DNA from: CAYQUC01 sp964514215
GTDB taxonomy: Bacteria > Pseudomonadota > Gammaproteobacteria > UBA6429 > Thiohalophilaceae
Length of the DNA: 64,000 bases
Assembly (NCBI GenBank): GCA_964514215.1
Contig: CAZEPW010000016.1
Location: 1 to 64,000, forward strand
Reading direction: 5' to 3'
Made by a program: the position numbers and the translations under genes. The stretch's first letter is position 1, and each line of letters starts with the position of its first letter. The notes under the pieces were generated by a model. That model made no database searches. It was not told the DNA's origin and worked only from the letters and a program-made list of their open reading frames with translations. Shown here piece after piece: positions 9,221-18,412 of the stretch.

Positions 9221-9239
9221 GATAATGATTATCATTACC
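9221..9239 (+). promoter_or_regulatory. Fur box
   Basis: GATAATGATTATCATTACC agrees with the classical 19-base Fur consensus at 17 positions by my count. It lies 40 bases upstream of the start codon of the ferric-iron binding protein gene, where a promoter-blocking repressor site is expected. Fur with iron bound should shut off the operon when iron is plentiful. Confidence 0.9.
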
Positions 9240-9278
9240 ATATCGGATGATTCTTAACTTACATTATAGGTAACAATT

Positions 9279-10304
9279 GTGGCTGTGATAAAACTATCAA
9301 AATATTTAAAGATGACCAGTTTGGTCTTTATTTTCGGGCTTTCTTTAATAGTTAGTACTTACTCTCAGGCGGCGGAGTTGGTTGTATATTCTGGCCGTAG
9401 TGATAAATTTATTAAACCGGTGATTAAGAGCTTTACTGAAAAAACCGGTATTAAGGTCATTCTACACAGTGGTAAATCAACCGCATTATTAAATAAACTT
9501 AAAGTGGAAGGGGATCGCAGCAAGGCTGATTTATTTATTAGTAATGATGCTGGCAATCTTCAAAAGGGCAGTGATTTTAAGTTATTTGCTGAAATTCCAA
9601 CCGCGACTGCGCAACAGGTGCCGGTAAAATTTCGTAGCAAGTCTAATGATTGGTTAGGTTTGTCTGCTCGGGCTCGAGTATTGGTGGTGAATACTAAGGT
9701 AAAAATGGACGCTGTTGACTCGGTTTTTGATTTGGCTGAGCCGCGTTTTGAAGGAAAATTGGCTATTACGCACAGTAGTAACGAAAGTTACATTGCGGGT
9801 ACGACGGTTTATTTATTGTCTGCTGGAGAAAAGAAGACACGGCAATGGTTACAAGGCATGAAAAAAAATGCCAAGGGCAAAGTATTTAATAAACACTCTA
9901 AAATTGTTAAAGCGGTTGCTAAGGGTCAAAAATACATTGGTTTAGTGAATCATTATTATATTTATCGGCATTTAGATAAAAATCCAAATGCGCCAATTAA
10001 AATAATTATTCCGGATCAAGGCGAAAAAGGCATGGGTATCGCATGGAATGTGGCCGGTATTGCTATCACGAAAGCTAGCAAGCACAAAGACCAAGCAAAT
10101 AAATTAATTGAGTTTTTGTTATCAGATGCAGGACAAAAACAGTTTGCTGAAGTGAATCGTGAGTATCCTGTTCGAAGTGAAGTGCCAGCAGCTTCAATGA
10201 TACCGGCGATTAAAAATATTAAAGTTAGCAATGTGGCGATGAGTGAATTAGGTACACAACGCGATCGCACGATTGATTTAATTGAAGCAGTTGGTATGCC
10301 TTAA
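9279..10304 (+). CDS. fbpA: Periplasmic ferric iron binding protein, FbpA/FutA type
   Basis: Captures ferric iron in the periplasm and delivers it to an inner-membrane ABC permease. Translation appears to start at GTG 9279, with AGG eight bases upstream. Residues 1-32 form a signal peptide ending in SQAAE. The mature part begins LVVYSGRSDKF, the typical opening of the extracellular solute-binding family 1 iron group. It carries the tyrosine pair Y226-Y227 (in NHYYIY) that ligates iron in this family. A Fur box lies just upstream and the permease gene downstream, so an iron role is well supported. Phosphonate or thiamine binding is unlikely. Confidence 0.9.
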   Translation: MAVIKLSKYLKMTSLVFIFGLSLIVSTYSQAAELVVYSGRSDKFIKPVIKSFTEKTGIKVILHSGKSTALLNKLKVEGDRSKADLFISNDAGNLQKGSDFKLFAEIPTATAQQVPVKFRSKSNDWLGLSARARVLVVNTKVKMDAVDSVFDLAEPRFEGKLAITHSSNESYIAGTTVYLLSAGEKKTRQWLQGMKKNAKGKVFNKHSKIVKAVAKGQKYIGLVNHYYIYRHLDKNPNAPIKIIIPDQGEKGMGIAWNVAGIAITKASKHKDQANKLIEFLLSDAGQKQFAEVNREYPVRSEVPAASMIPAIKNIKVSNVAMSELGTQRDRTIDLIEAVGMP

Positions 10305-10326
10305 TTGATAAGATAATTAGCTTGGC

Positions 10327-10364
10327 AACACAGAGAAGCATTGATAAATGTATTTCTCTGTGTT
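10327..10364 (+). terminator. Intercistronic hairpin between fbpA and fbpB
   Basis: AACACAGAGAA pairs perfectly with TTCTCTGTGTT around a 16-base loop, an 11-base stem. No proper T tract follows, so it is more likely an mRNA-stabilising or attenuating hairpin than a full terminator. Such a structure after a binding-protein gene would keep its expression above that of the permease. Confidence 0.6.
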
Positions 10365-10416
10365 GTTATTGCGTATAGCTTAATGAAGTTACTGAATTAA
10401 AACTAAAGCAAGTTGA

Positions 10417-12048
10417 ATGAACCACTATATCGTTTCCTCAATTATAAATAATGATTCATCATTAATTAATCGTTTACTACGTTTGAGTCCTTCGTCGCGT
10501 GCGCTGTTATCTTTTTTAGTCGTTAGTATTGCCTGTATTCCATTGTTGTTTGTTATTGACAGTAGTTTACAACTGACTTTTGATAAATGGTTAAATTTAT
10601 GGAGCACGCGATTATTTGGTTTAATGTGGAATACTTTGTCATTGGCTGTTTTAGTGGCAATTGGAGCTTTAATTCTAGGGGTTACTACGGCTTGGATATT
10701 AGTTCGCCGTGAATTTGTTGGTCGGCGAATAGCGATGTGGTTTTTAATATTGCCGTTAACGATTCCAACGTATGTCTTTTCGTATATTTATACTAATTTG
10801 CTAGATGATGATGGTTGGCTTAATCTCTTATGGAAATTTATTTTTGGCGAAGCATCACAACCCCCGGATTTGTATAATATCTTTGGTGTTGCTTTTGTTT
10901 TGACCTTAGCAGGGTTTTCGTATGTATTTCTATTGGTGCATGATGCGCTTACTCGAACCAAACAAAATTTAGAAGAAGCCGCTCAAATACAGGGGGCATC
11001 TAAGCGACAAATATTTTTTTCAATAAACTTACCGTTATTACGTCCGGCGATTGCTGCGAGCATGGCAATGGTTGTGTTGCATGTGTTATCGGATTTTGGT
11101 GCGGTGAGTACTTTACGTTTCCAGACATTTACTCTGAGTATATTTAATCAGATGAATGGACGGTTTGATTATAATGCGGCGGCAGGACTAAGCTTGGTTT
11201 TAGTATCGCTAAGTTTAAGTTTTTTAATTTTAGAGCGTTTTTTCCGATCTCGGCAACGTTATTTTTCTGGTAGCCAATCTCGAACAATTAAACGTAAACC
11301 AGTAACCCGAAAGGAATTGCTTTTTATTTGGACTTGCTTGGGTATGATTAGTTTATTTTCGTTTTTTCTTCCGGTGGCGTGGATGATTAGCTGGAGCATC
11401 GAGTCGTGGTTACAGGGGTTGATTAATATTGAATTTTGGTCTTATGTTGGTAATTCATTAACGGTGAGTTTTATTACCGCATTTGTTGCCGTTTTTCTGG
11501 CATTACCTATCGCATTATATCATGCACGTAAACGCAATATGTTAAGCCAAACCTATGTGCAGCTTTCGAGTGTTGGTTTTGTGTTACCGGGCCCGGTTAT
11601 TGCGCTTGGCATATTGGTGTTTATTTTGGCTTGGCTTGAGCCTTTTTATGGTGGTTTGATGGCATTGGTGCTTGCGATGGTTATTCGGTTTTTACCATTA
11701 GCGGTACAATCTCAAGAATCAGCTGTACAACAAATTACGCCTAACTTGGAATTGGCCGGTCGAAGTTTAGGTGCCACAGCTTGGGAAAATTTATGGCGTG
11801 TGATCTTGCCTTCAATACGGGGTGGTATGTTTACCGCATGGGTGTTGGTCTTCATTGATACCTTAAAAGAACTACCTGCTACAATTATTTTACGTCCGAT
11901 AGGGTTTGATACTTTGCCGGTTCGAATTTGGATTGAAGCAAGTGAGGAAATGCTCGAACTCGCTGCTCCAGCTGCATTATTGTTGGTTATTTGTACGTTA
12001 CCAGTGTTATGGTTTTTATTAAAACCGATGCAAAATCCTAAGAATTAG
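10417..12048 (+). CDS. fbpB: Ferric iron ABC transporter permease, fused two-domain FbpB
   Basis: Inner-membrane channel of the ferric iron importer. The 543-residue protein is two permease modules in one chain, as in known FbpB/FutB/SfuB proteins. Each half has about six membrane segments and an EAA loop that contacts the ATPase: EEAAQIQGASKRQIFFSINL at about 186-205 and ELAGRSLGATAWENLWRVIL at about 445-464. It follows the binding protein, separated by a hairpin. No ATP-binding subunit gene follows; the next feature is a glycine riboswitch. The ATPase must come from elsewhere in the genome. Confidence 0.92.
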   Translation: MNHYIVSSIINNDSSLINRLLRLSPSSRALLSFLVVSIACIPLLFVIDSSLQLTFDKWLNLWSTRLFGLMWNTLSLAVLVAIGALILGVTTAWILVRREFVGRRIAMWFLILPLTIPTYVFSYIYTNLLDDDGWLNLLWKFIFGEASQPPDLYNIFGVAFVLTLAGFSYVFLLVHDALTRTKQNLEEAAQIQGASKRQIFFSINLPLLRPAIAASMAMVVLHVLSDFGAVSTLRFQTFTLSIFNQMNGRFDYNAAAGLSLVLVSLSLSFLILERFFRSRQRYFSGSQSRTIKRKPVTRKELLFIWTCLGMISLFSFFLPVAWMISWSIESWLQGLINIEFWSYVGNSLTVSFITAFVAVFLALPIALYHARKRNMLSQTYVQLSSVGFVLPGPVIALGILVFILAWLEPFYGGLMALVLAMVIRFLPLAVQSQESAVQQITPNLELAGRSLGATAWENLWRVILPSIRGGMFTAWVLVFIDTLKELPATIILRPIGFDTLPVRIWIEASEEMLELAAPAALLLVICTLPVLWFLLKPMQNPKN

Positions 12049-12140
12049 CTTCACTGCGAATGTTAACGGGCACTAAATTAATTCTATGATCGACTTGGAA
12101 TATCATAAGCTCTCTAGTAAAATACTAAATTCAACGTCAA

Positions 12141-12390
12141 GATAAATGGGAGAGTTCTTGTTTAGTCTTTTAACTTATTGATTATTATAGTTTAATTGAT
12201 ATGGTTTAACGATAGCTAATTCAAGACGCCGAAGGCGCAATCCGCCCGGAATCGCTCAGGCAAACGGACCATTTATTTTAAGAATTTAACGACTATTATT
12301 GGTAGTATTCTTAACGTTGACTCTGGAGAGCGATCATTTTGAATGATCCACCGACGGGTTAATACTCTCAGGTACTAGGACAGAGGGGCG
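12141..12390 (+). promoter_or_regulatory. Tandem glycine riboswitch
   Basis: Two glycine aptamers lie in series 60 bases before lipA. Aptamer 1 has GGGAGAG (12148-12154), GCCGAAGGCGCAA and CTCAGGCAAACGGACC (ending 12270). Aptamer 2 has CTCTGGAGAG (12321-12330), CCGACGGG and CTCAGGTACTAGGACAGAGG (about 12367-12387). These are the conserved core blocks of the family. Tandem glycine riboswitches normally switch on glycine degradation genes when glycine is high. Here the whole lipA-gcv cluster follows. Confidence 0.93.
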
Positions 12391-12453
12391 GCAGACAAGT
12401 TAACACTGATCTGTTGTTTTCCTTTAGCATTATGTATTGAGAATTTAATCATC

Positions 12454-13389
12454 ATGAGCAATAACAATCGAATTATTCCTGTTTTTGACCATTCGGCGAC
12501 ACCGAATCCGTCGCGTATGCCAAGTTGGATCCGTCAGCGTATTGGTGGTGGTGTGGTTTTCGATGCTACTGCGCGCGCAGTCAAAGATCATCAATTAAAT
12601 ACTGTTTGTGAAGAAGCAAGTTGCCCTAATCGTGGCGAATGTTGGAGCCGTGGCACGGCAACATTTATGCTATTAGGCGAGACCTGCACACGCGCCTGTG
12701 GTTTTTGTAATGTTAAAACCGGAAAACCGGATTGGTTTGATGATGATGAGCCACGCCGAATAGCCGATGCTGTACACAAGATGGCATTGGATTATGTGGT
12801 ATTAACCTCGGTTAATCGTGATGATATGGATGATGGTGGTGCCAGTATTTTTGCGAATACCATCGTTGCCATGCGTGAACGTATTCCGGATTTGGGAATC
12901 GAATTATTAACGCCTGACTTTAACCGAGTTGAAGCCCAAGCAATTAAAATAATCACTCAGTCCTTGGCTCAAGTTCCCAGTCAAAAGCGCGCTAAAACCC
13001 AGATGGTTTGGGGGCATAATATTGAAACGGTGCCGCGTTTATATAAGCAAGCACGTAAAGGTTCCAATTACCAACGCTCATTGAGTTTATTAGAAAAAAT
13101 TGCGGCTATTGAAACCATCGAAGCCAAGTCGGCTATCATGTTGGGTCTTGGTGAGTCGCATGAAGAAGTGATGCAAGTATTAACGGATTTACGTGATCGA
13201 GGTGTACAACGTGTTTCCATGGGGCAATATCTGCGACCAACACGCTATCATTTACCCGTAGTTCGTTATTTAGAGCCACAAGAGTTTATTGACTATGAAA
13301 AAATTTCTTTCGATATGGGATTCGACTGGGTTAAATGTGGTCCTCTGGTTCGTTCTTCATATCATGCTGAAGAAACACAAGAAAAATAA
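12454..13389 (+). CDS. lipA: Lipoyl synthase
   Basis: Radical SAM enzyme that inserts two sulfurs into protein-bound octanoyl groups to make lipoate. Both iron-sulfur cluster motifs are intact: the auxiliary cluster cysteines C52, C57 and C63 (CEEASCPNRGEC) and the radical SAM triad C78, C82 and C85 (CTRACGFC). The C-terminal RSSYHAE holds the serine that ligates the auxiliary cluster. At 311 residues the length is normal, with a small insertion near residue 170. It is the first gene after the glycine riboswitch and sits ahead of gcvT and gcvH. This links supply of the lipoyl cofactor to the H protein that needs it. No lipB or lipL gene is adjacent. Confidence 0.94.
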   Translation: MSNNNRIIPVFDHSATPNPSRMPSWIRQRIGGGVVFDATARAVKDHQLNTVCEEASCPNRGECWSRGTATFMLLGETCTRACGFCNVKTGKPDWFDDDEPRRIADAVHKMALDYVVLTSVNRDDMDDGGASIFANTIVAMRERIPDLGIELLTPDFNRVEAQAIKIITQSLAQVPSQKRAKTQMVWGHNIETVPRLYKQARKGSNYQRSLSLLEKIAAIETIEAKSAIMLGLGESHEEVMQVLTDLRDRGVQRVSMGQYLRPTRYHLPVVRYLEPQEFIDYEKISFDMGFDWVKCGPLVRSSYHAEETQEK

Positions 13390-13422
13390 CACACCTTATT
13401 CAAACTACAAAAGAGACTCGGT

Positions 13423-14511
13423 ATGCCACAAAAAACTCCTTTATATGAAACGCACGTTGAATTGAAAGCTAAGATTGTTGATTTTGGTGGTTGGGATATG
13501 CCCCTGCACTATGGTTCACAAATTGATGAACACCATATTATTCGTCAAGACGCCGGAATGTTTGATGTATCGCATATGACGGTTTTGGATTTGAAAGGCG
13601 CTAAGGTTCGAGATTTTTTAAGGTATTTATTGGCCAATAATGTCGATCGATTGCAAAAAAGTGGCAAAGCATTATATAGCTGCATGTTGAATGAGCAAGG
13701 CGGAATTATTGATGATTTAATTGTTTATTTTATGCAGGAAAATTGGTTTCGGGTTGTTGTTAATGCGGCAACTCGGGATAAAGATTTAGCTTGGATAAAA
13801 CAACAAGCCAGTCAATATTCTGTTGATGTTTTGGAACGTAGTGATTTGTCTATGGTTGCAATACAAGGACCTAACGCGCGCGACAAAGTGCATTCGATTC
13901 TTAATGAACATGTTACTACTCTTGAAGAGATGGGGCAGTTTTTTGCAGTTCAAATAAACGATATGTTTATCGCGCGTACTGGCTACACCGGAGAAGATGG
14001 TTATGAAATTATTCTGCCTAAAGAGCAAGTGGTCGAGTTTTGGAAAAATTTAGTAACTGCCGGTGTTCATCCTTGTGGTTTAGGGGCTCGGGATACTTTA
14101 CGTCTAGAAGCCGGGATGAGTTTATACGGCACTGATATGACCGAAGATACTTCGCCGTTAATTTCCGGTTTAAATTGGACTATTGCTTGGGAACCAGCCG
14201 ATCGTGATTTTATTGGGCGTGCGGCGCTTGAAACAGAAAAAGATAATGGTGTTAAACAAAAGCAAATAGGCTTGGTATTATCATCAAAAGGCGTTTTACG
14301 TAATCATCTGAAGGTGTTTAACCAAGGTTTGGAATGTGGTGAAATTACCAGTGGTAGTTTTTCTCCAACCTTAGGCAAAGCAATTGCACTTGCACGGGTT
14401 AGTAAAGATGTTGCGGAACAATGCAGTATTAATATTCGAGGAAAACTGGTTGATGCGCAAGTCGTTAAAGCACCATTTGTTCGCCATGGTAAGGCATGTA
14501 TTGAATTATAA
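13423..14511 (+). CDS. gcvT: Glycine cleavage system T protein (aminomethyltransferase)
   Basis: Transfers the methylene carbon from aminomethyl-lipoyl H protein to tetrahydrofolate, releasing ammonia. The 362-residue length fits. The N-terminus KTPLYETHVELKAKIVDFGG and the motif FDVSHMTVLDLKG (about 47-59) are typical of GcvT, as is the folate-site region with TGYTGEDGYEI (about 187-197). It lies 33 bases after lipA and 39 bases before gcvH in one transcription unit. Confidence 0.95.
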   Translation: MPQKTPLYETHVELKAKIVDFGGWDMPLHYGSQIDEHHIIRQDAGMFDVSHMTVLDLKGAKVRDFLRYLLANNVDRLQKSGKALYSCMLNEQGGIIDDLIVYFMQENWFRVVVNAATRDKDLAWIKQQASQYSVDVLERSDLSMVAIQGPNARDKVHSILNEHVTTLEEMGQFFAVQINDMFIARTGYTGEDGYEIILPKEQVVEFWKNLVTAGVHPCGLGARDTLRLEAGMSLYGTDMTEDTSPLISGLNWTIAWEPADRDFIGRAALETEKDNGVKQKQIGLVLSSKGVLRNHLKVFNQGLECGEITSGSFSPTLGKAIALARVSKDVAEQCSINIRGKLVDAQVVKAPFVRHGKACIEL

Positions 14512-14550
14512 AATTAATAATATTGACGAGAGACTTTTAAGAGGTGATAT

Positions 14551-14946
14551 ATGAGTGATATACCCAAAGAATTATTTTATACAAAAACACACGAGTGGGT
14601 AAAACAAAATGATGATGGAACCGTGAGTGTTGGTATTACCGATCATGCACAGGGTTTATTAGGTGATATCGTTTTTGTTGAAGTTCCTGATGTGGGCACA
14701 CAATTTATCGCGGGTGATGATTGTGCTGTGGTTGAATCGGTTAAGGCGGCATCCGATATATATTGCCCGGTGTCTGGTGAAGTGACAGCAGTTAACGAAG
14801 TATTAGAAGATAGTCCTGAAACTATTAATAAAGATGCGTATCACGATGGCTGGATTTTTACTTTAAAGCCTGAAGATGATGGTGAAGTTGAAGCGTTATT
14901 AGATTCCTCGGCATATCAAGAATTAGCTGAGTCCGAAGAACACTAA
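14551..14946 (+). CDS. gcvH: Glycine cleavage system H protein
   Basis: Small shuttle protein whose lipoyl arm carries the aminomethyl group between the P, T and L proteins. The 131-residue protein has the lipoyl attachment motif VESVKAASDIY with the modified lysine at K65. The start codon has a good ribosome binding site (GAGGTG, 14540-14545). Its cofactor enzyme LipA is encoded in the same unit. Confidence 0.96.
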   Translation: MSDIPKELFYTKTHEWVKQNDDGTVSVGITDHAQGLLGDIVFVEVPDVGTQFIAGDDCAVVESVKAASDIYCPVSGEVTAVNEVLEDSPETINKDAYHDGWIFTLKPEDDGEVEALLDSSAYQELAESEEH

Positions 14947-14974
14947 AACTATACTATAATAATAGGAAAGTACC

Positions 14975-16372
14975 ATGCCGTTTATTCCTCATACACAAGA
15001 CGATATTCGTGAAATGTTATCCGCCATTGGGGTCGATAATACCGAATCCTTGTTTGATGAAATACCATCTAATTTACGCAGTGATGATTTGAGCAATGTG
15101 CCTAATGCTTTAAATGAAATGCAGGTGACACAATTAATGCACCAGCGTGCCAATGATGATGCCAATACCTGTTGTTTTATTGGTGCAGGCGCTTACGATC
15201 ATCATATACCTGCTGCGGTTTGGGAATTAACGACACGCGGTGAATTTTATAGTGCCTATACGCCTTATCAGGCAGAAGCCAGTCAGGGTACGTTGCAATT
15301 ACTCTATGAATATCAAACGATGATGACCGCATTAATGGCTATGGATGTCTCGAATGCTTCATTATACGATGGTGCGAGTGGCTTGGCCGAGGCAGTGTTA
15401 ATGGCGATTCGCGCAAATCGTAAATCGAAATCAAAACGTATTTTAATGCCACGTACGGTGCATCCGTTGTATCGTAAAGTTGCGAAAACGATTGTTCAAA
15501 ATCAAGGTATTTGTCTTGAAGAGGTCAATTTTGATATTGCTACGGGGGTTATCGATATTGCCGGTTTGCCAGTTGAGCCGGGTGATATTGCCGCACTGGT
15601 TATTCCCCAACCTAATTTTTTCGGTTCATTAGAAGATGTTGATGTGTTAACCGACTGGGCTCATGAGCACCAAGCGTTGGTTATTGCTGTGGTTAATCCT
15701 TTGTCTTTAGCCATTATCAAACCGCCCGGGCAATGGGGTGAAACCGGTGCAGATATTGTTTGTGGTGAAGGCCAACCGTTAGGGGCACCATTATCTTCCG
15801 GTGGACCCTATTTTGGTTTTATGTGTTGTAAACAAGCTTTTGTACGACAAATGCCGGGAAGGATTATCGGACGAACGGTTGATCTCGATGGTAAACAAGG
15901 TTTTGCGTTAACCTTGCAGGCACGTGAACAGCATATACGTCGTTCCAAAGCGACATCCAATATTTGTACCAACCAAGGTTTATTAGTGACTGCGGCAACC
16001 ATCCATATGGCCTTGCTTGGCCCTCAGGGCTTAGAAAAAGTTGCTGCAGCTTGTCATCGTAATACTCAGGTATTAATGGAGAAGTTATCCGAGATACCGG
16101 GTGTCAGCAAAGTGTTTGATAATGTTTTTTTTCATGAAGTGGTACTGAAGTTTGATTTACCGTTAGCCGATGTTATGAAAGCGTTAGCGGTGCAAGGTAT
16201 TGTTGCGGGTTATGATTTAAGTGATGAATATCCCGAATTAAACAATTGCTTATTAGTTTGTGCAACAGAAAAACGCACATTAGATGAAATTGAAAATTAT
16301 GCAACAAACTTACAGCGAATTTCTAGCCGTTTAACAACGCCGGATTGCCCTGTTGCACCAAAAATGAAATAA
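14975..16372 (+). CDS. gcvPA: Glycine dehydrogenase (decarboxylating) subunit 1
   Basis: N-terminal half of the P protein, which in this organism is two polypeptides. It forms a heterotetramer with GcvPB and decarboxylates glycine. The 465-residue protein starts with FIPHTQDDIREMLSAIGVDN, typical of GcvPA, and contains YTPYQAEASQGTLQLLYEYQ, part of the conserved fold. It lacks the PLP lysine, which is on subunit 2. Unusually, a tpx gene separates it from gcvPB. Confidence 0.95.
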   Translation: MPFIPHTQDDIREMLSAIGVDNTESLFDEIPSNLRSDDLSNVPNALNEMQVTQLMHQRANDDANTCCFIGAGAYDHHIPAAVWELTTRGEFYSAYTPYQAEASQGTLQLLYEYQTMMTALMAMDVSNASLYDGASGLAEAVLMAIRANRKSKSKRILMPRTVHPLYRKVAKTIVQNQGICLEEVNFDIATGVIDIAGLPVEPGDIAALVIPQPNFFGSLEDVDVLTDWAHEHQALVIAVVNPLSLAIIKPPGQWGETGADIVCGEGQPLGAPLSSGGPYFGFMCCKQAFVRQMPGRIIGRTVDLDGKQGFALTLQAREQHIRRSKATSNICTNQGLLVTAATIHMALLGPQGLEKVAAACHRNTQVLMEKLSEIPGVSKVFDNVFFHEVVLKFDLPLADVMKALAVQGIVAGYDLSDEYPELNNCLLVCATEKRTLDEIENYATNLQRISSRLTTPDCPVAPKMK

Positions 16373-16410
16373 CATAGAATACGCTATCTTAAAAAAGAAG
16401 GAGAATAATA

Positions 16411-16911
16411 ATGGCAGCGATTACGCTTGAAGGAAATCCAATTAAGACCAGTGGTGAATTACCTGCGGTGGGCAGCACCGCTCATGATTTTCATTTAACA
16501 ACAGTAGAGTTAAACGATATTAATCTTTCTGATTTTTCAGATAAAAGAAAAATTTTGAATATTGTTGTTAGTATTGATACTGGTGTTTGTGAAGCCAGCA
16601 CTAAATATTTTAATGAGGCTGTGAGTGGCATAAATAACGTGCAGGTTTTTACCATTTCTGCTGATTTGCCTTTTGCGTTAGCTCGAGTTTTTGAAACCGG
16701 TAATATTAAAAATGTGTTGCCGTTATCCATGATGCGCAGTCGTAATTTTGCTAAAGATTATGGTGTGCTAATTCAAGATGGGCCTCTGGCGGGGGTTACT
16801 GCTCGTGCAATTGTTGTGTTAGATGAAGATAATAAAGTGTTATACACCGAACTTGTCCCGGAAATTACGCAAGCCCCCGATTATGATAAAGCGTTAGCCG
16901 TTTTAGCATAA
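16411..16911 (+). CDS. tpx: Thiol peroxidase (atypical, single cysteine)
   Basis: Peroxiredoxin that reduces hydroperoxides. The 166-residue sequence aligns well with E. coli Tpx as I recall it, including the peroxidatic site SIDTGVC (C60). The resolving cysteine of E. coli (C95 in SRFCGAEGL) is replaced by Phe in ARVFETGNI, and C60 is the only cysteine in the protein. It therefore cannot form the usual internal disulfide and must be recycled by an external thiol, or work in another way. It is wedged between gcvPA and gcvPB with short spacers and a strong ribosome binding site (AAGGAG), so it is co-induced with glycine cleavage. Confidence 0.92.
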   Translation: MAAITLEGNPIKTSGELPAVGSTAHDFHLTTVELNDINLSDFSDKRKILNIVVSIDTGVCEASTKYFNEAVSGINNVQVFTISADLPFALARVFETGNIKNVLPLSMMRSRNFAKDYGVLIQDGPLAGVTARAIVVLDEDNKVLYTELVPEITQAPDYDKALAVLA

Positions 16912-16951
16912 GATTATATTTGAAATTTAAGTTTATAGAGTGAGATAAATA

Positions 16952-18397
16952 ATGTTGATTTTTGAACATTCCAAAACGGGAAGAGAAAACCCTTCCCAAG
17001 CACCACTCGGGCATGTTGACATTAAAGGCATTCCAGATAAGTTTTTGCGTAAAACACGGGCTGCTTTGCCCGAGGTTTCAGAAATGCAAGTTGTTCGGCA
17101 TTACACGAGTTTATCTCAATTAAACTTTTCAATTGATACTCAGTTTTATCCGCTTGGCTCCTGCACCATGAAATACAATCCTCGGGCGTGTAATACTTTG
17201 GCTATGTTACCAGGATTTTTATCACGCCATCCGCTTAGTGCTGAAAATCTTGGCCAAGGATTTATGTCGTGCATGTTTGAATTGCAGGATATATTAAAGA
17301 ATGTTACCGGTATGAGTGAAGTTTCTTTAGCCCCGATGGCCGGCGCTCAAGGCGAATTTGCCGGCATGGCAATGATTCGGGCGTATCATGATTTTAATAA
17401 AGATACGGCACGTAATGAAGTATTAATTCCCGATGCAGCGCATGGTACTAATCCTGCGACGGCAACGATGTGCGGTTATAAAGTAAAAGAAATTCCAACG
17501 GATGAAAATGGTGATGTGGATCTGACCGCGTTAAAAGCTGCCGTTGGCCCTCAAACTGCGGGCATAATGTTAACCAATCCATCAACGCTTGGTGTGTTTG
17601 AAAGAGAAATTAAGAAAATTGCTGAAATTGTTCATTCAGCCGGTGGTTTATTGTATTACGATGGTGCCAATTTAAATGCCATATTAGGCAAAGTTAAGCC
17701 CGGCGATATGGGCTTTGATGTTATTCACATGAATTTGCATAAAACCTTTTCAACACCTCATGGTGGTGGGGGCCCTGGAGCAGGGCCGGTTGGTGTGAGT
17801 GAACGATTAGTTCCGTATTTGCCGATTCCGATGGTCGCTAAAAGTGAAAACACGTATTATTGGAAAACGGAAAAGTCTTGTCCGCAATCAATGGGACGTT
17901 TATCGACCTTTATGGGCAACGCGGGGGTATTATTACGAGCCTATATTTATGCGCGTTTATTAGGACATCAGGGAATGCACCGAGTCTCAGAATTTGCAAC
18001 GTTAAATGCGAACTACATGATGGTAAAATTAAAAGCTGCCGGTTTTGATATGGCTTTTGAAAACCGTCGGGCAACGCATGAATTTATATTAACGTTAAAG
18101 CGCCAAGCAAAAGAGCATGGAACTAACGCAATGGATTACGCTAAGCGATTATTGGATTATGGTTTTCATGCTCCAACAACGTATTTTCCATTATTAGTTG
18201 CCGAGTGTTTATTAATAGAGCCAACAGAAACTGAAACGAAAGATGAGTTAGATGGTTTTATTGATGCAATGATTTCAATCAATCGAGAAGCACAAGATAA
18301 TGCTGATAAATTAAAAAATGCACCGTATACTTTGCCTGTGCGACGTTTAGACGATGTTAAAGCTGCAAAAGATCTTGATTTGAGATGGAAACTATAA
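16952..18397 (+). CDS. gcvPB: Glycine dehydrogenase (decarboxylating) subunit 2
   Basis: C-terminal, PLP-binding half of the split P protein. The 481-residue protein carries the PLP lysine K264 in NLHKTFSTPHGGGGPGAGP and other conserved blocks such as QFYPLGSCTMKYNPR and DAAHGTNPATATMCGYKV. With GcvPA, T and H it completes the glycine cleavage system. The shared L protein (dihydrolipoamide dehydrogenase) is not in the window. It is the last clear member of the riboswitch-controlled unit. Confidence 0.96.
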   Translation: MLIFEHSKTGRENPSQAPLGHVDIKGIPDKFLRKTRAALPEVSEMQVVRHYTSLSQLNFSIDTQFYPLGSCTMKYNPRACNTLAMLPGFLSRHPLSAENLGQGFMSCMFELQDILKNVTGMSEVSLAPMAGAQGEFAGMAMIRAYHDFNKDTARNEVLIPDAAHGTNPATATMCGYKVKEIPTDENGDVDLTALKAAVGPQTAGIMLTNPSTLGVFEREIKKIAEIVHSAGGLLYYDGANLNAILGKVKPGDMGFDVIHMNLHKTFSTPHGGGGPGAGPVGVSERLVPYLPIPMVAKSENTYYWKTEKSCPQSMGRLSTFMGNAGVLLRAYIYARLLGHQGMHRVSEFATLNANYMMVKLKAAGFDMAFENRRATHEFILTLKRQAKEHGTNAMDYAKRLLDYGFHAPTTYFPLLVAECLLIEPTETETKDELDGFIDAMISINREAQDNADKLKNAPYTLPVRRLDDVKAAKDLDLRWKL

Positions 18398-18412
18398 AAT
18401 GGTATTTTTTAA

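Noticed and set aside
12391..12420. Terminator or anti-terminator stem after the glycine riboswitch
   Set aside because: Only four clear base pairs (CAGA with TCTG) precede a T-rich stretch. That is too weak to call from sequence by eye.
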